NCBI GenBank assembly: GCA_026261815.1
Contig: JAMPIT010000856.1
Span: 12,368,001 to 12,432,000, forward strand
Length of the DNA stretch: 64,000 nucleotides
DNA from: Monarcha castaneiventris obscurior
Taxonomy: Eukaryota; Chordata; Aves; Passeriformes; Monarchidae
Direction: 5' to 3'
Shown here piece after piece: positions 11,286 to 22,406 of this stretch. The position numbers and the translations under genes are program-made. The notes below the pieces were generated by a model. It was not told where the DNA came from. It saw only the letters and a program-made list of their open reading frames with translations, and made no database searches. Positions within the stretch are counted from its first letter, which is position 1, and the number at the start of each line of letters is the position of its first letter.

Positions 11286-13977
11286 GTATAACACATCCAT
11301 GAGGGAAACATAACTTTTAATTTCTACCAAATCAAAAATTTTCCATGTGAAAGAAAACAAATTTTGCTCTGAAAGGGAATTATTTAGTTTCTGGAATCCC
11401 TCAATCTCTGTGCAGTGAAATTCACTGTTTCATTTTGTTCTTGAGCAAAATTATCAGTGTGAAAAAGACTCCCAAAAAGAAAACAATGTATTGATTCATC
11501 AAGCAACCAGTTTTCTTCCCGTGGAGTCCTGCTGTCTTTTGGGTTCTGACTTCACTTGCTTTGTTTTATTTCAAATGCCTCAGTCAGTATTTTACAGAAA
11601 GCTTTCCTCTTCCAGATTCAAGGTCTGGCGGCTGAAATTTCAGAGAATGCACCAGTCCATTTCCTACTCCTGACCTCAACATGTTTTCTCTTGAGGTTTG
11701 CTGTATGAAAGCTGTGTGTGCAGTTAATCAGCAAGAAATTGCCCCCGGTGATAGATAAATCCACAAGACTTTCTAAATTTTACAAAAGTAAAAATACTCA
11801 TTGCAGGTGTGACATTTCCTGCCGCGGTCACAACCAGCGGTTCTCAACCACAATTAAAAATGTTTTAGCTCAGGTTACTTTGCAGGAATTTGCTTTCTGC
11901 TGTGTAACAAGTAGGGAATAGTGGGTCATAAGCAAAATATCCCCAAGTAAATCCTGTCAAAAACAATGTACTTATGGAGAGGCAGTGCAGGAGAAAATCT
12001 GGAGGACAGCAGACCAGGTGTCACCTGGTTTATCATTGTTATCATTAAACTACCAATTCGTTTCCTGAGGAGACTCTCGTGCTAGTTTTGGGTGGATGTG
12101 GGCAATAAATAACTGATGGTTGCTCTTGCTCCCAGCCAGTAGCTTTCTTCCATCTACAGGAGATTTGTGGGACCACACAAGTGTGGATCCCCAATGGTTC
12201 CTGCACTAGCAAGAAGAAATTGCCAGTGCATGAGGTAACAGCTTTTTGTCCTTTCTGGGGGAGTGATCTCTTGGAAGGGAAAAAAAGTGGGACATGTTCA
12301 TCCAAGAATGCTAAGTGACTTTCAGGAGAAAGCTGCAGTGCTTTGTTTCACAGCTGAGATTGCACAAACTACACAGTAACAGGAAGGGTTTATAAGCAGG
12401 AGATAAAGATCAGTGTCTAATTGATGTGACAAGACTTTCACCCTGTCATAAAGAAAAAAACCAAAATGAATGAAAAGCCAAACCAAAATAAGAAAGGCAC
12501 AAAAAGCCTTGAGGTGCTTTTCTTCTGTCTCTTGCCAGGTCCTTCAAGCTCCATGTCCTGTGACTGTGGATGTCTCTCCCTGTTTTAGACTGCTGGAATA
12601 ACTGGAAGATATCAGTCTTCCTCAAATGTAAAGAAATAGGCAGCCTCTTTCTGGAGCCAAAAAAGGAGCTTGTTTGAAAGTATCTCAGCCTCCAATTCTC
12701 CCTGTAGGTAGGTGTGGAATAGTTTTCTCCAAACCTTCATTTTCCCCCTCGTTTCTAGTAGAGACCAACACTGCAGGGAAAGACAGCACACAAATGAGGG
12801 ATCTGTGGTGAAAAACAAGTCCAGTTATCATGGCCAGCTTGCATCAAATGAAGCTTCTGCCAGTGCCATCTAAGTGACTTAATGTTACTATGCCTTTCTC
12901 AGTCCTTGGAGCTGGATATCAGCAGCTTCCAACAGGTTCCTTCCATGCATGTCCCCTTCTTCTGCCCCCAGTACTCCCCTAAATATGTTGAGAGAGGATG
13001 GAACTTCACAGCTTGTCACCTGAGAGTCAGCCAATTTTCTTTGCCCATGTTTTGAGATGAAAAGAGACAGAGGGAAAAAAAAAAATGGAGAAGTCTACAC
13101 ATTTAATCTAGGAAAAATACTACAGCCAGGGAAGAGTCAGTGCTGTGGGAGAGAGCCAAGAGCAAAGACGCTGAGGCTGGGACTGCCAGGGTGCACTGCT
13201 GCCCTCCCTGCTCCTCTTAGCTGTGGCAGCTGGGGGAAAGGCAACCTCCACAGGAGGACACTGCACCTTCTTCAGGTTGTGCCAATAAACCCAGGCTCTG
13301 AAGGGTGACCTGTTTTTCTGTTTACTGTTTGTTCTCAGTCCTCCCAGTCTTCCCAAAATGACTTCACAGGCAGAATTTCAAGGGCAAAGCATTTGATTTT
13401 TTCCAAGTACCGGAGTTTTCTGTGATCCTGCTCCAGTTTGAAGTGGTGTCAGTGGATGCATTAAAACATTCCCTTTTTTGTGTGCTTTCCCATTCTGCTT
13501 TGGCAGCAGACCGGCTTAAAAATCGAGAACTGATCCTTCCAGTTGTTGTTTTTGGGCAGACAATGCAAGCATTGTGCATTGCTTAAATGGAGCAGATTCC
13601 CGTTGTTTACACTTCTCCTTGTGGCATTGTCAGGCTTAAGCAATTTGTCTGCTGATAGCCCCATATTAGGAGTTCTCATCTGCAGAATCACTGCAAGATA
13701 TGATCAGAACCAGATCTGTGGTGGCAGCCCACATGTCACTGCCAGCTCTGTGGAGTGATAGACAGCCTCATAAAAAAGGCCACAGGGTGAGCTGAGCCAG
13801 AGGTGTTTGCTAGTCTGAGTGGCACTGTTATGTGTGAATGATTCACATCTGTCGTGAAAGCAAGCACTAAACATGAAGAGAAGGTAGATAAGGAGAGAGA
13901 TGTGACAGTACTTCCAGCTGGATTTTCTTTCTTGGACTTTGGAGCCACTGGGCTGAAATGCATTTGACTGCTGTGTG
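11286..13977. other. Non-coding unique sequence
   Basis: No gene or transposon was recognised. Small open frames of 60-86 codons are spread over both strands. A short A-run occurs near 13076-13085. Confidence 0.65.
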
Positions 13978-14026
13978 ACATAGTAATAGTAATAGTAATA
14001 GTAATAGTAATAGTAATAATAATAAT
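13978..14026 (+). repeat. (TAGTAA)n microsatellite grading into (TAA)n
   Basis: About six uninterrupted copies of the hexamer TAGTAA are followed by several TAA/AAT trinucleotides. The hexamer probably arose from a TAA array by one A-to-G change that was then amplified. It is pure enough to be length-polymorphic. Confidence 0.95.
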
Positions 14027-17000
14027 CCCTTAAGCCATTTCAGGTGTGTTGGTATTTGTTATCTGCTTTGAACTCCTAGTTTTGCTTCTTTCTCTAGAGA
14101 AGGGCATGCTGTGAACAAGGGCAACTTGATATGGCTTTCACTTTGGAAATGCTTTCTTGGAGCTTTCCACTTTCAGGGAGCTTCCTATGAAGCCATGCAT
14201 ATGGTCTAATTAAAAGCTTATGTGGCTGAGGTAGATAAGTAAGGGGAGGTTTTATTTGAAAAGAACACTTGCTGCATTTTGGCGAGGCTTTTACCTGAAA
14301 GACATTTTGATTTACCACATCCCACAAGTGTTTGCACCTCTGTGCTGGCCTGCACGCAGGCTGCACTGATTCCTGTTCCCAGCCACTTCTGACGTGGGAT
14401 CTGTCTTGCTGCACTCCTGTTTAGGTTTTATAAACTTAAATTCTGCTTCTCGCCAACATGCCTTGCCTGTGATCAGTCCCTGCTTTGTAGCCCACAATGA
14501 AGAGAGCTCACCTTGGGCTTTCAGGCTCTGTTTGTTGACCTTGGTCTGCAGGAAGCAAGGATTGCTGGAGCATAGCAATCCTTTCTGGGAAATAACCCTC
14601 TGTGACTTTGTCACACAGATTTCATTGTTTGGCCCCATCTTCACAGCTCATTACAAGTGCAAAACCACTTATTTAAAATACAACTGTGGCCTGTTCCGTT
14701 GCCATTTACTGAGAAAAAGTTCTGTTTTCTGAGCACTAGCAGAAGTTACATGGACTGTGGCACCCCTCCACAATATCAGCTCCTGGTGTCGTTCCACGTG
14801 GAGCTGACACCAGCAGCAACCACTGCAGCAGCCTGTGTCTTCCTCTTAGCATTTGGCAAAATTATAAGGAATTGGTAACCAGGCCTTGTAATTGTCTCTT
14901 CTGGAATTTTCCATGCTGTGTGTATTCCTTTGCCTGAATATTTTGAGGAATGTTCTAGCAAAAATAGCTCCTTTATTTTGAAGGCCTGAAACGTGATGAA
15001 AAAGATAATATGAACAACTTTAAAACAGCTCTTGCAGCTATTTCATCTGTAAGCTTGCAGTGCTGTTTTCCTTCGGAGCAGGAGCTTGAAAATGAGCTGG
15101 GTATGTCACCTGGGGACCAGGTCATGGTTTTCCAAAGGAGAACTTTTGAAACTCTTGAGCATTGCTGCCTGCACATTCTCAAGCTGTTAAACTCTTCTGA
15201 AGACAGTGGCTTCAGCAATCAGACCCTGCATTTGGAAGTGCTCTTTGAGGCTCACCAAGACCAGCCAATACAGGGTAAGGAACAAGGAGTCTTTCACTCC
15301 TCAACAGACCCTACTGGAGGCAAAATGAAGGTGCTGGTGGGAAACTAGGAGAAGAAAAAGGCAAGCTGGGGTACAGCAGCAGCAGCAGAGGATAAAGATT
15401 GGGTGGGTTAATAGGTTTTTGAGATGCCATTATAGCCTTTTCTGAATTTTCTCCGCTGGTGTCTGCCACCTTGCAGACTGCAAACAGCTCATTTTCCTCA
15501 TCCCCCATTCCTTCTTGCCCAGAGAAGAAAATGCTGCCAATATTCTGATATCAGCTCCTCTCTTAGCTCAAAAGGTAGAGGTATACCTTGTTTCTCTCAA
15601 AGTCCAGTCTTACTGGTTGGGTAGGTGGAACTCAGTAGGTTTCTACCAGCGGGAAGCCCTGTTTTTAAAATTTTTCTTCTTAAAAAAAAAAACAACAAAA
15701 CAAAACCAAGGATATTTTGTTAGCAGACGTTAGAAGAACTGAATTGTAGTGTCTGGCATTTTGGCCTCTAGCACTATTTGAGAATGATATTGAGGAAATG
15801 AATCATGGTTTGTGCTGAAGGAGGCTGTTGTTAGCCAGACCATTGCCTCACATGTCCTAGGAGATGGAATACAGACAGTGAACGAGGCAGGGACCTTGGT
15901 GAAGAGCACAGAGGATGGTGAGGTTGAGGGACCTTAATCCCTGACTAACCAGAATCATTGACTTTGTCCTGGAGTGTAGCAGGGACCTCTAATGTGATGC
16001 TAGAAAAATGATTTAGAGGAGCCTTTCTATATTACTTCACTTGTGGTAAATCCCTCCCTGTCTAAACAACCGTGACACACAGAAGGATCCACCCTGTCAA
16101 AAAAATCCCCAAAAAACACAACAAAACCAACCAGAAAACCCCACTGCGATCTCACCTAGACTTGAAACTACAAAGGTTTGTATTTTTACTTTTCTACTTT
16201 AGTCCTATCAAAGTACAGGATATTTAATCAGTCCCATCACGATTCACATTAGAAAATATGACAAGTTTGGGCTTAATCCTTCTAGGTCTTATCTCCCAGG
16301 GCTGTTGTAAAAATCAACTGATGGTTGTGGAATATTGTCAAACTACGGTAGCAATATAATAGGAAACTCAAAGAGTATAAGAACACACCTTGGTTCAGTA
16401 CAATGCTTGGATATAGAGAACAGTAGATAAGACCTGAAAACACAGCTGAAATTACAAGGTTACAAGAGAATACAAACCACACATGGATTCAGTGAGCCCC
16501 AGCGACTCTGTGATAAATAAAGTGAGAAAAACAGCACGTGTTGAGATAATTCATTAAAGTTCTATAATGGGCACACAGAAGGGCAAATAAGAATTGCTCA
16601 TGAGACTCCAATGGGCATTTGCTACTGTGCCAGCCTTGGATTTTGGTGGTGTAAAACTGTGGGGGGAGTTTATTGCAGAAAATGTAGGGATTTTGCTGCA
16701 AGCCCCGTGGAGTATGTCAAGGTGACCTGAATCTGTTGGCACACAGAGGACTCCCATGTGATGCTGTTCCACAACTCTGGGATCTACAGCCCTCAGGCAC
16801 TACAGGCCTGTGCCTGTGCTTTATTCCAGCCCCAGAAGAGCCCGTCAACTGTGGTCTTGTGAGCCATTGAGACATGATACGTTTTAAAGAAAGTTTCCTC
16901 CCTTTGTGAAAGAAACATCCCTGAAAAGCTGAGGGACTCGTCCGTGGCTACCCAGGGCAGTGCAGGACAAATTCAGGAAAGGACAAGGAAGGGCTTTTGG

Positions 17001-20000
17001 AAGATGGGACTAAAGTTGGATTGGTAAGACCTGAACAGGGTTTAGGAAGACTTTTTCACAAAATAAATGCAATTTATTTTCTCTTGCTAGACTTCCTTGT
17101 CCCACACTTTTCATTCACTGTGAGCCAAAAGAGACCAGAATACTAACCCTCAAATTATTGGCAATTTGTTCAGCTCTCTAGAAAAATGCCTCCAATAAAC
17201 ACAAACCCTGCAAGTCAGTGTAGCATTAAATCAAACCTTAAAAGATGAAAAATGCTTCTTTTGCTGTTTTATCTGAAGCCAAAAAGGATATTGCTTTACA
17301 TTTTTTCGAAATAGAAGTGCATAGCTTTACTGCTGCCTTCCAGCATCGAGGGATGTTCCCCCCGGTAAGAGCTCATTAATTTGAGAGTAGGCTTGATTAG
17401 ACTAGAACTGAACAAGACCAAAACATTTCATTTCATTCTTTCACACTAATCTCTTGGCAGAAAAAACCCCTTTTTGCCCATCGCCCCCACTCAAAACACA
17501 AACAAAAATAAGAGTTCCCCCTCCTTCAAAATCTGTATGGACCACAAAATAGCCTGAAGGGCTCTTTTGTTATTACCATAAAATGCATTACACAAGGGAA
17601 TAAAATAGCTGTTGGTAGCTCAGGTCTATGGGATACTAGTAATCCTATATAATTGCCAACTTGTGGGGTGATTGGTGAAAGAAACCTTAAAGCCTTTTTA
17701 TTTTATCTTAGTAATGATGAGGGAGTTACCCAAAACATATGAATGCATCTCTCCTCCTTTAAACCATCAAAGGTTCAACAATGAATTCCTTTCTTTGAGA
17801 AAGCTGGGCTTTAGTCTGCCATGAAACTCAATCCATGGCCCTCTCATTAATTTTGCTAAATAGATTAGCCAATTGGAGTTGCTGCTTCAGAGGGAAGCAA
17901 CCTCCAAAACAAGTTTTTCCCCATTCTCAAGGTGAGATGTTTTGCTCACAGGACATCCTTTCAAGTGCACTGGAGTACTTTTAGACTGGATTAGCTGAGG
18001 CAAATGGATTAGTCTTTGTAGGTATTAGGACCAAGGGCCTTTAAGAAAGGAAAACAAGGTGCCTAGTTTCACCAGTATGCCACTAAAAGCTACTTAGTGC
18101 AAACATCCGTAAAACTGTCAAGAATGAGGACTTGTAAAAGCAACTGTAAGCACATCCTCAAGCTAATTGTGGGACACACATTTGCACAGAAATATGCAAA
18201 CTGCAAACACAGGCTGAATAGGGACCTTCACACACGTATCTGATCTTAGGGAGCACAAGGAATTTTTTACTGGGGTTTCGAAGGACTCTTGAAATGCTGC
18301 AGCGTCTGCTAATTTTTCTTCCAAGCAAGTAATTTGATTAAGGCATTAATCCTCTCCCAAAGTAAGCCCGAATGACACTCCTCTTTACTGGCTTTCCAAG
18401 GGTCCAGCCCAGGGAAGTGATGAGTTTTATAGGATGGGGGAATCCACACATCAGTGACAAAGTGCAGCCATTCAGGATTGGGCCTGAGACTTGTTCCTTC
18501 ATTCACTTCTTGCCCAAGAGTGAAACAGTAAACCAGCAGGAGCAGAATGCTTGTGTGAAGCTCAGAAAGTGACTGAAGAAGGCAGGAATTTAAAATACTT
18601 CTTTCTCCTAAAAGGCTTCTTCCCTTACCCCAACAAGCGTTGACTTGACTTAGCATTAATGAAGGACATGTTCCTATTCCTATAGAAAAATTTTAAAAAT
18701 ACCCCAGACCTCATAATTTAGATGGATAGGCAACACAAACCACAAAAAACCCACACAGAACAAGAGTTAAAATACAGCAGTTATTTGACCTGCTGCTCAA
18801 ACATCCAAAGGTCATTAATCTCTGTAGAGGGCTCAGACACGGAAGGAGAAACCTTGGCATGCCAGCAGGTCACTAAAACTGCTGCTTATATCATGAACCT
18901 CTCCAAGTTCCTGTTCCTCACGTCTCGTGTCCTTGGCTGGAAAGGAGGCAGTTTGTCCCAGGAAACACTTCCGTGAGGAACATCTTACTACGGCATGTTC
19001 TAGAGGGTGTTTTGCAATTATTCCACTTCCTCACTGTTCTGAAGAAGTGCAGTGCTTTTCCCTTTTCTTTCAGCTTTTTTTCCCTTTTCTTCAGATCAAG
19101 GAGGGCCTTGATTGAATTAATGCCTGTTCTCATGCAGAGGAAAGGACTTACTGAGTCCTCTTTAGTTTTTCAGGAACTTTCCACTTTTCTGCTTTGTCAG
19201 TTGAAATATTCTTTTTCCAATGATGCTGGTAATCCTACTGATGTTACAAAGCAAAGAATGTGGTGAAAGCCTGTCTCATTACCCATCACTGTGGGTAGCA
19301 GCCTTTTCTCTGAATGGGTATAGCAATATCATACTTCAATGACAGTATCAAAGTCGATAATGGAAGAAAAGGAACCCTTGTGAAGGGCAGTTAATCCTTG
19401 GTTTTATTGACCAAAAGCATTAAAAGGATAAGAATGAATGGTAAATACTAGAAAATAACGTCTTAATTATAAAAATGCTTGAGAATTATTGTGGATCAGT
19501 AAATATTCTACTTAAAAATTCCATTAACAAACATCTATGCTATGTTGGGATAGTAACACTTCACTGAGTATCCTTTAAAAATCCTTCTCTTTTGCCAGCT
19601 GGGTGAAAGCACACAGAAATGACACATACATTTGAGAATGTGTTCAAAATACAATTTTCCTTATCTTTTTCATGAGCACCATAGAAATGCCTATAAAATC
19701 CACCCAGACACAATGATCTACTGTTCAGTAGCACCCTTCATTCAAGGTCTCACAATTCATTAAAATAATTTGCAGAATCTTAACAACTCCCTGAAGAAGA
19801 AAGAACATTTTTCTGATCTAGATATGTCCTTTTGGCAGCTACACTGGGAACAGTGCACTTACCCTGAGGATGTCACTGGACTGTTGTTGGCTTTCAGAGC
19901 TGAGCCTGCCACACTCAGTGGGCACAAGGGAAGCTGGAAGTGCCTGGACCCCTTCCAGAAACACTGAGCTAATCTTCAGGGATTTTACTCATGCGGATGT

Positions 20001-20179
20001 AAAATGTTGATATAAATTGTAAATGCTGTTTTCAGAAACACAGAGCACCTACACATCCCACTGTGAGCAGCTGGAGCTTTGGATGCTCAGCACACCTGAA
20101 AACCCAGGTCCTTGGGATGCAGCATTCCCTGATGATAACCTGCAGACAGCACTACCTTCCAGAATAAAACAACTGAAAC
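14027..20179. other. Non-coding unique sequence
   Basis: About 6.1 kb with no supported gene. The most protein-like open frames (112 codons at 14394-14732 and at 15010-15348) match no family I recognise and overlap antisense frames of similar size. A short CAG run lies near 15375-15388 and A-rich tracts near 15684-15705. A very weak MIR-like stretch around 16905-16980 was not called. Confidence 0.6.
14783..14813. repeat. Nested inverted repeat around a TCCACGTGGA palindrome
   Basis: CTGGTGTC (14783-14790) pairs with GACACCAG (14806-14813). Between them lies the perfect 10-bp palindrome TCCACGTGGA, whose centre CACGTG is an E-box. The result is a compact double palindrome. It could be a bHLH binding site by chance. 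I do not recognise a larger element. Confidence 0.6.
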
Positions 20180-20486
20180 AGGGAAAGGGTTCACCTTTCA
20201 CTAGGCCAGGCTGCTTAGAGTTCCATCCAACCTGGCCTTGAACACTTCCAGGGATGGGGCAGCCACAGCTTCTCTGGGAAACCTGTGCCAGGGTCTCACC
20301 ACTCTCACAGGGGAGAATTTCTTCCTAATATCCAATCTAATTCTGCCCTGGGTCAGTTTTAAGCCATTCCCCCTTGTCCTGTTGCCCCAGACCCTTGTCT
20401 GAAGTCCGTGTCCATCTCTCCTGTAGTCCCTTCAGGCACTGGAGGGTGCTAGAAGGTGTTCCTGGAGTCCTCTCTCCTCCAGGCTA
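20180..20486 (-). mobile_element. CR1 LINE fragment, 3' region
   Basis: Clear reverse-complement match to the avian CR1 3' part. Landmarks in order on + are ACTAGGCCAGGCTGCTTAGAG, CATCCAACCTGGCCTTGAAC, ACTTCCAGGGATGGGGCAGC, CACAGCTTCTCTGGGAAACC, GTGCCAGGGTCTCACCACTC, AGAATTTCTTCCTAATATCC, AAGCCATTCCCCCTTGTCCT and a final CTCTCCTCCAGGCT. The 3' end lies left, but the last ~60 bp and the 8-bp tail are missing or too eroded to see. The element is 5'-truncated at about 20486. It is better conserved than the copy at 7.7 kb, suggesting a younger insertion or a different subfamily. The open frame at 20374-20733 partly overlaps it and is not a gene. Confidence 0.93.
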
Positions 20487-22378
20487 TCCTATGGCTCTGT
20501 GTGTGACCATGGTACAGAAAGCATGTTCCACATCAGTGCTTTCTCTAGGTCTCAGCTCAGCTAGCTGGAGAGGGAGCACCTTGAGGAAAACACACAGTTT
20601 TTATGCAGCCAAGCCATCAGTGCTGCTGGAAGTCCAGCACAACACCTTATTCCATGCCTTGTCTAACACATGTGCCATGTTTGTAGGGTGTAAGGAGCAG
20701 CTTCCCACTGTGACACATCAGGGTTCAGGCTGATTCTCACTGCTGACCTCGGTGAAAGAGGGAGAGGCTCTCAGTGGTGCCCTAGAAAGCTGTCATGAAG
20801 CTGTTGCCCAGTGTCAGAAATTTGCACCCACAGTTCACCAGCCACACTGCAGGCCAAGGAAAGCAAGAAGTGCCACATGCAGGCTGATGAGGAACACAAA
20901 CACACGGCACCAGGTCTGCTAATAGATCTGATCACAGATCAGGCCAGCAAGCAGGGACAAGTGATAGCAAAGTAACGTGAATGAAGGTAATGAAAACAGA
21001 CTGGAAGCAGATTTAGGATGAACATAATTAGAGTTAATGTTAGCACTGAAAGCAGAGATTTGGGGGTTGGTGGTGCCTGGGGCTAATTGACGTTTATCAG
21101 CATAGCTTGACTGTCTCTCTAAGTGGGGTTTTGTACCTGGGAAGGGATTCTGACATTTTGTTCACAATTGGACCACCTGCTCATGTCTCATCAGCTAAAA
21201 AGAGCTTAAAGGCTTCTTAGCACACGGGAGGTATGGATCAGGCATGCAAAAATATTTCAGTCTTGGATGCAGAGTCTCTCAGCCATAGCCACAGAAATAG
21301 GTGACTCTTCTTCATGTCTTTATTCAGCATAACGAAGGCATAAATACCTAAATGAAGCCCATTTCTAGCTAGAAATACATGAAGAGATCCTTTCTATGTC
21401 TGCAGCTCAAAACATGCTGCAGTGCTGGGATGCACTGAGCCCTCCCGAGCTCTCATCTCTCCATGCTTCTCCCCCACCCCTAACCCCAGTGATGTTGTGG
21501 TGATCAGCACAGACCAAGGGCCCCACCATGTGTCTGCTCTGATGTGTCCAGTGCCAGTGTGGGGAGTGTGACACAGCCTCCCTTTGGAGTGTGGCCTTGG
21601 CCATTAACAGGACAATTTATTGAATCCGCTGTGTCTCATGCATGCTGGCTTCGCTGTTTGTTCTAAATGTCCAACTCACTCCCTGAGCACTCCTGACCTG
21701 GTGCAGTGGGCAAATCCTTCTGGGATGACAGTGGCCTGTGCCCCATTGCAAACATAATTTGGGACAGGATGGTGACTATCTGCTTTTGGGACCACACTGC
21801 TCCATGTCACTTTTTTCTCCCTTCAGGGTATTTCTTCCACTTGAAGCTGCTGTGATACTCTCATTTAACAAGAAACCAATTATTATTTTTCTAATCCAAT
21901 TGTTGGAAAACTGGTATGGGATAACAGTTCTAGCATTGGCACATTTAACAAAGGCACTAGAGCCAAACCAGATAGATTTGGTTATTTATTTCTGTCAAGG
22001 ACTGAACAAAAACTTCCACTTGAACCCCTTGAGTCCCTCCCCTCCTCCTTTCCTCTCCTCGCTCCCCCCTACACCCGTCACCAAAGTTCAGCTCAAGTTG
22101 ATGAAGAATGTGTATTTTTTGAATGGTAAATGCCTGGCAGGCCTAGGAACTCTCTACAAGACAGGTGTGTGGCTCAGGCAGCTTCCAACTCCCTGCTTGG
22201 GACTGATAGTGCCTTTGTAAGAAAGCAGCTTCAATCCTGTCCTGGAAGAAACATTCCTGCCCCTGGGGGACAAGTGATTCATTCAGTCAGTGAGGTCAGT
22301 CCTGCTGCAGATCTGCCGAAACAAAGCTGCCAGCTATGTTGAACTTAACTCAGTCACAAGCCATTGTGGAATTTGTGC
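20487..22378. other. Non-coding unique sequence
   Basis: No supported gene. It includes most of the longest open frame in the window (160 codons, 21738-22220, +). Its predicted product starts with hydrophobic stretches, then a Ser/Pro-rich run encoded by a CT-rich tract. It has no family resemblance, flanking splice sites or promoter context that would support it. Confidence 0.6.
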
Positions 22379-22406
22379 TTTCTACCATTTTGCAAAATGG
22401 TAGAAA
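22379..22406. repeat. Perfect 28-bp palindrome
   Basis: TTTCTACCATTTT (22379-22391) is followed by GC and then by AAAATGGTAGAAA (22394-22406). All 28 positions are self-complementary with no spacer, so each strand can fold back completely. No similar sequence was noticed elsewhere in the window, and flanking bases do not extend the symmetry. A perfect spacer-free palindrome this long is not expected by chance in 64 kb. Confidence 0.95.

Noticed and set aside
15010..15348. 112-codon + frame with a fairly protein-like composition
   Set aside because: No family recognised and an 81-codon antisense frame covers much of it; no convincing splice or promoter context.
16905..16985. Faint MIR-like stretch (GAGGGACTCGTCCGTGGCTA region)
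   Set aside because: Only one block resembles MIR (acttgcccaaggtcac); no second block in order, so chance cannot be excluded.
21738..22220. Longest open frame in the window (160 codons, +)
   Set aside because: No domain, homologue or splice context recognised. Length is within chance expectation for 64 kb in six frames, and part of it is a CT-rich low-complexity run giving Ser/Pro.
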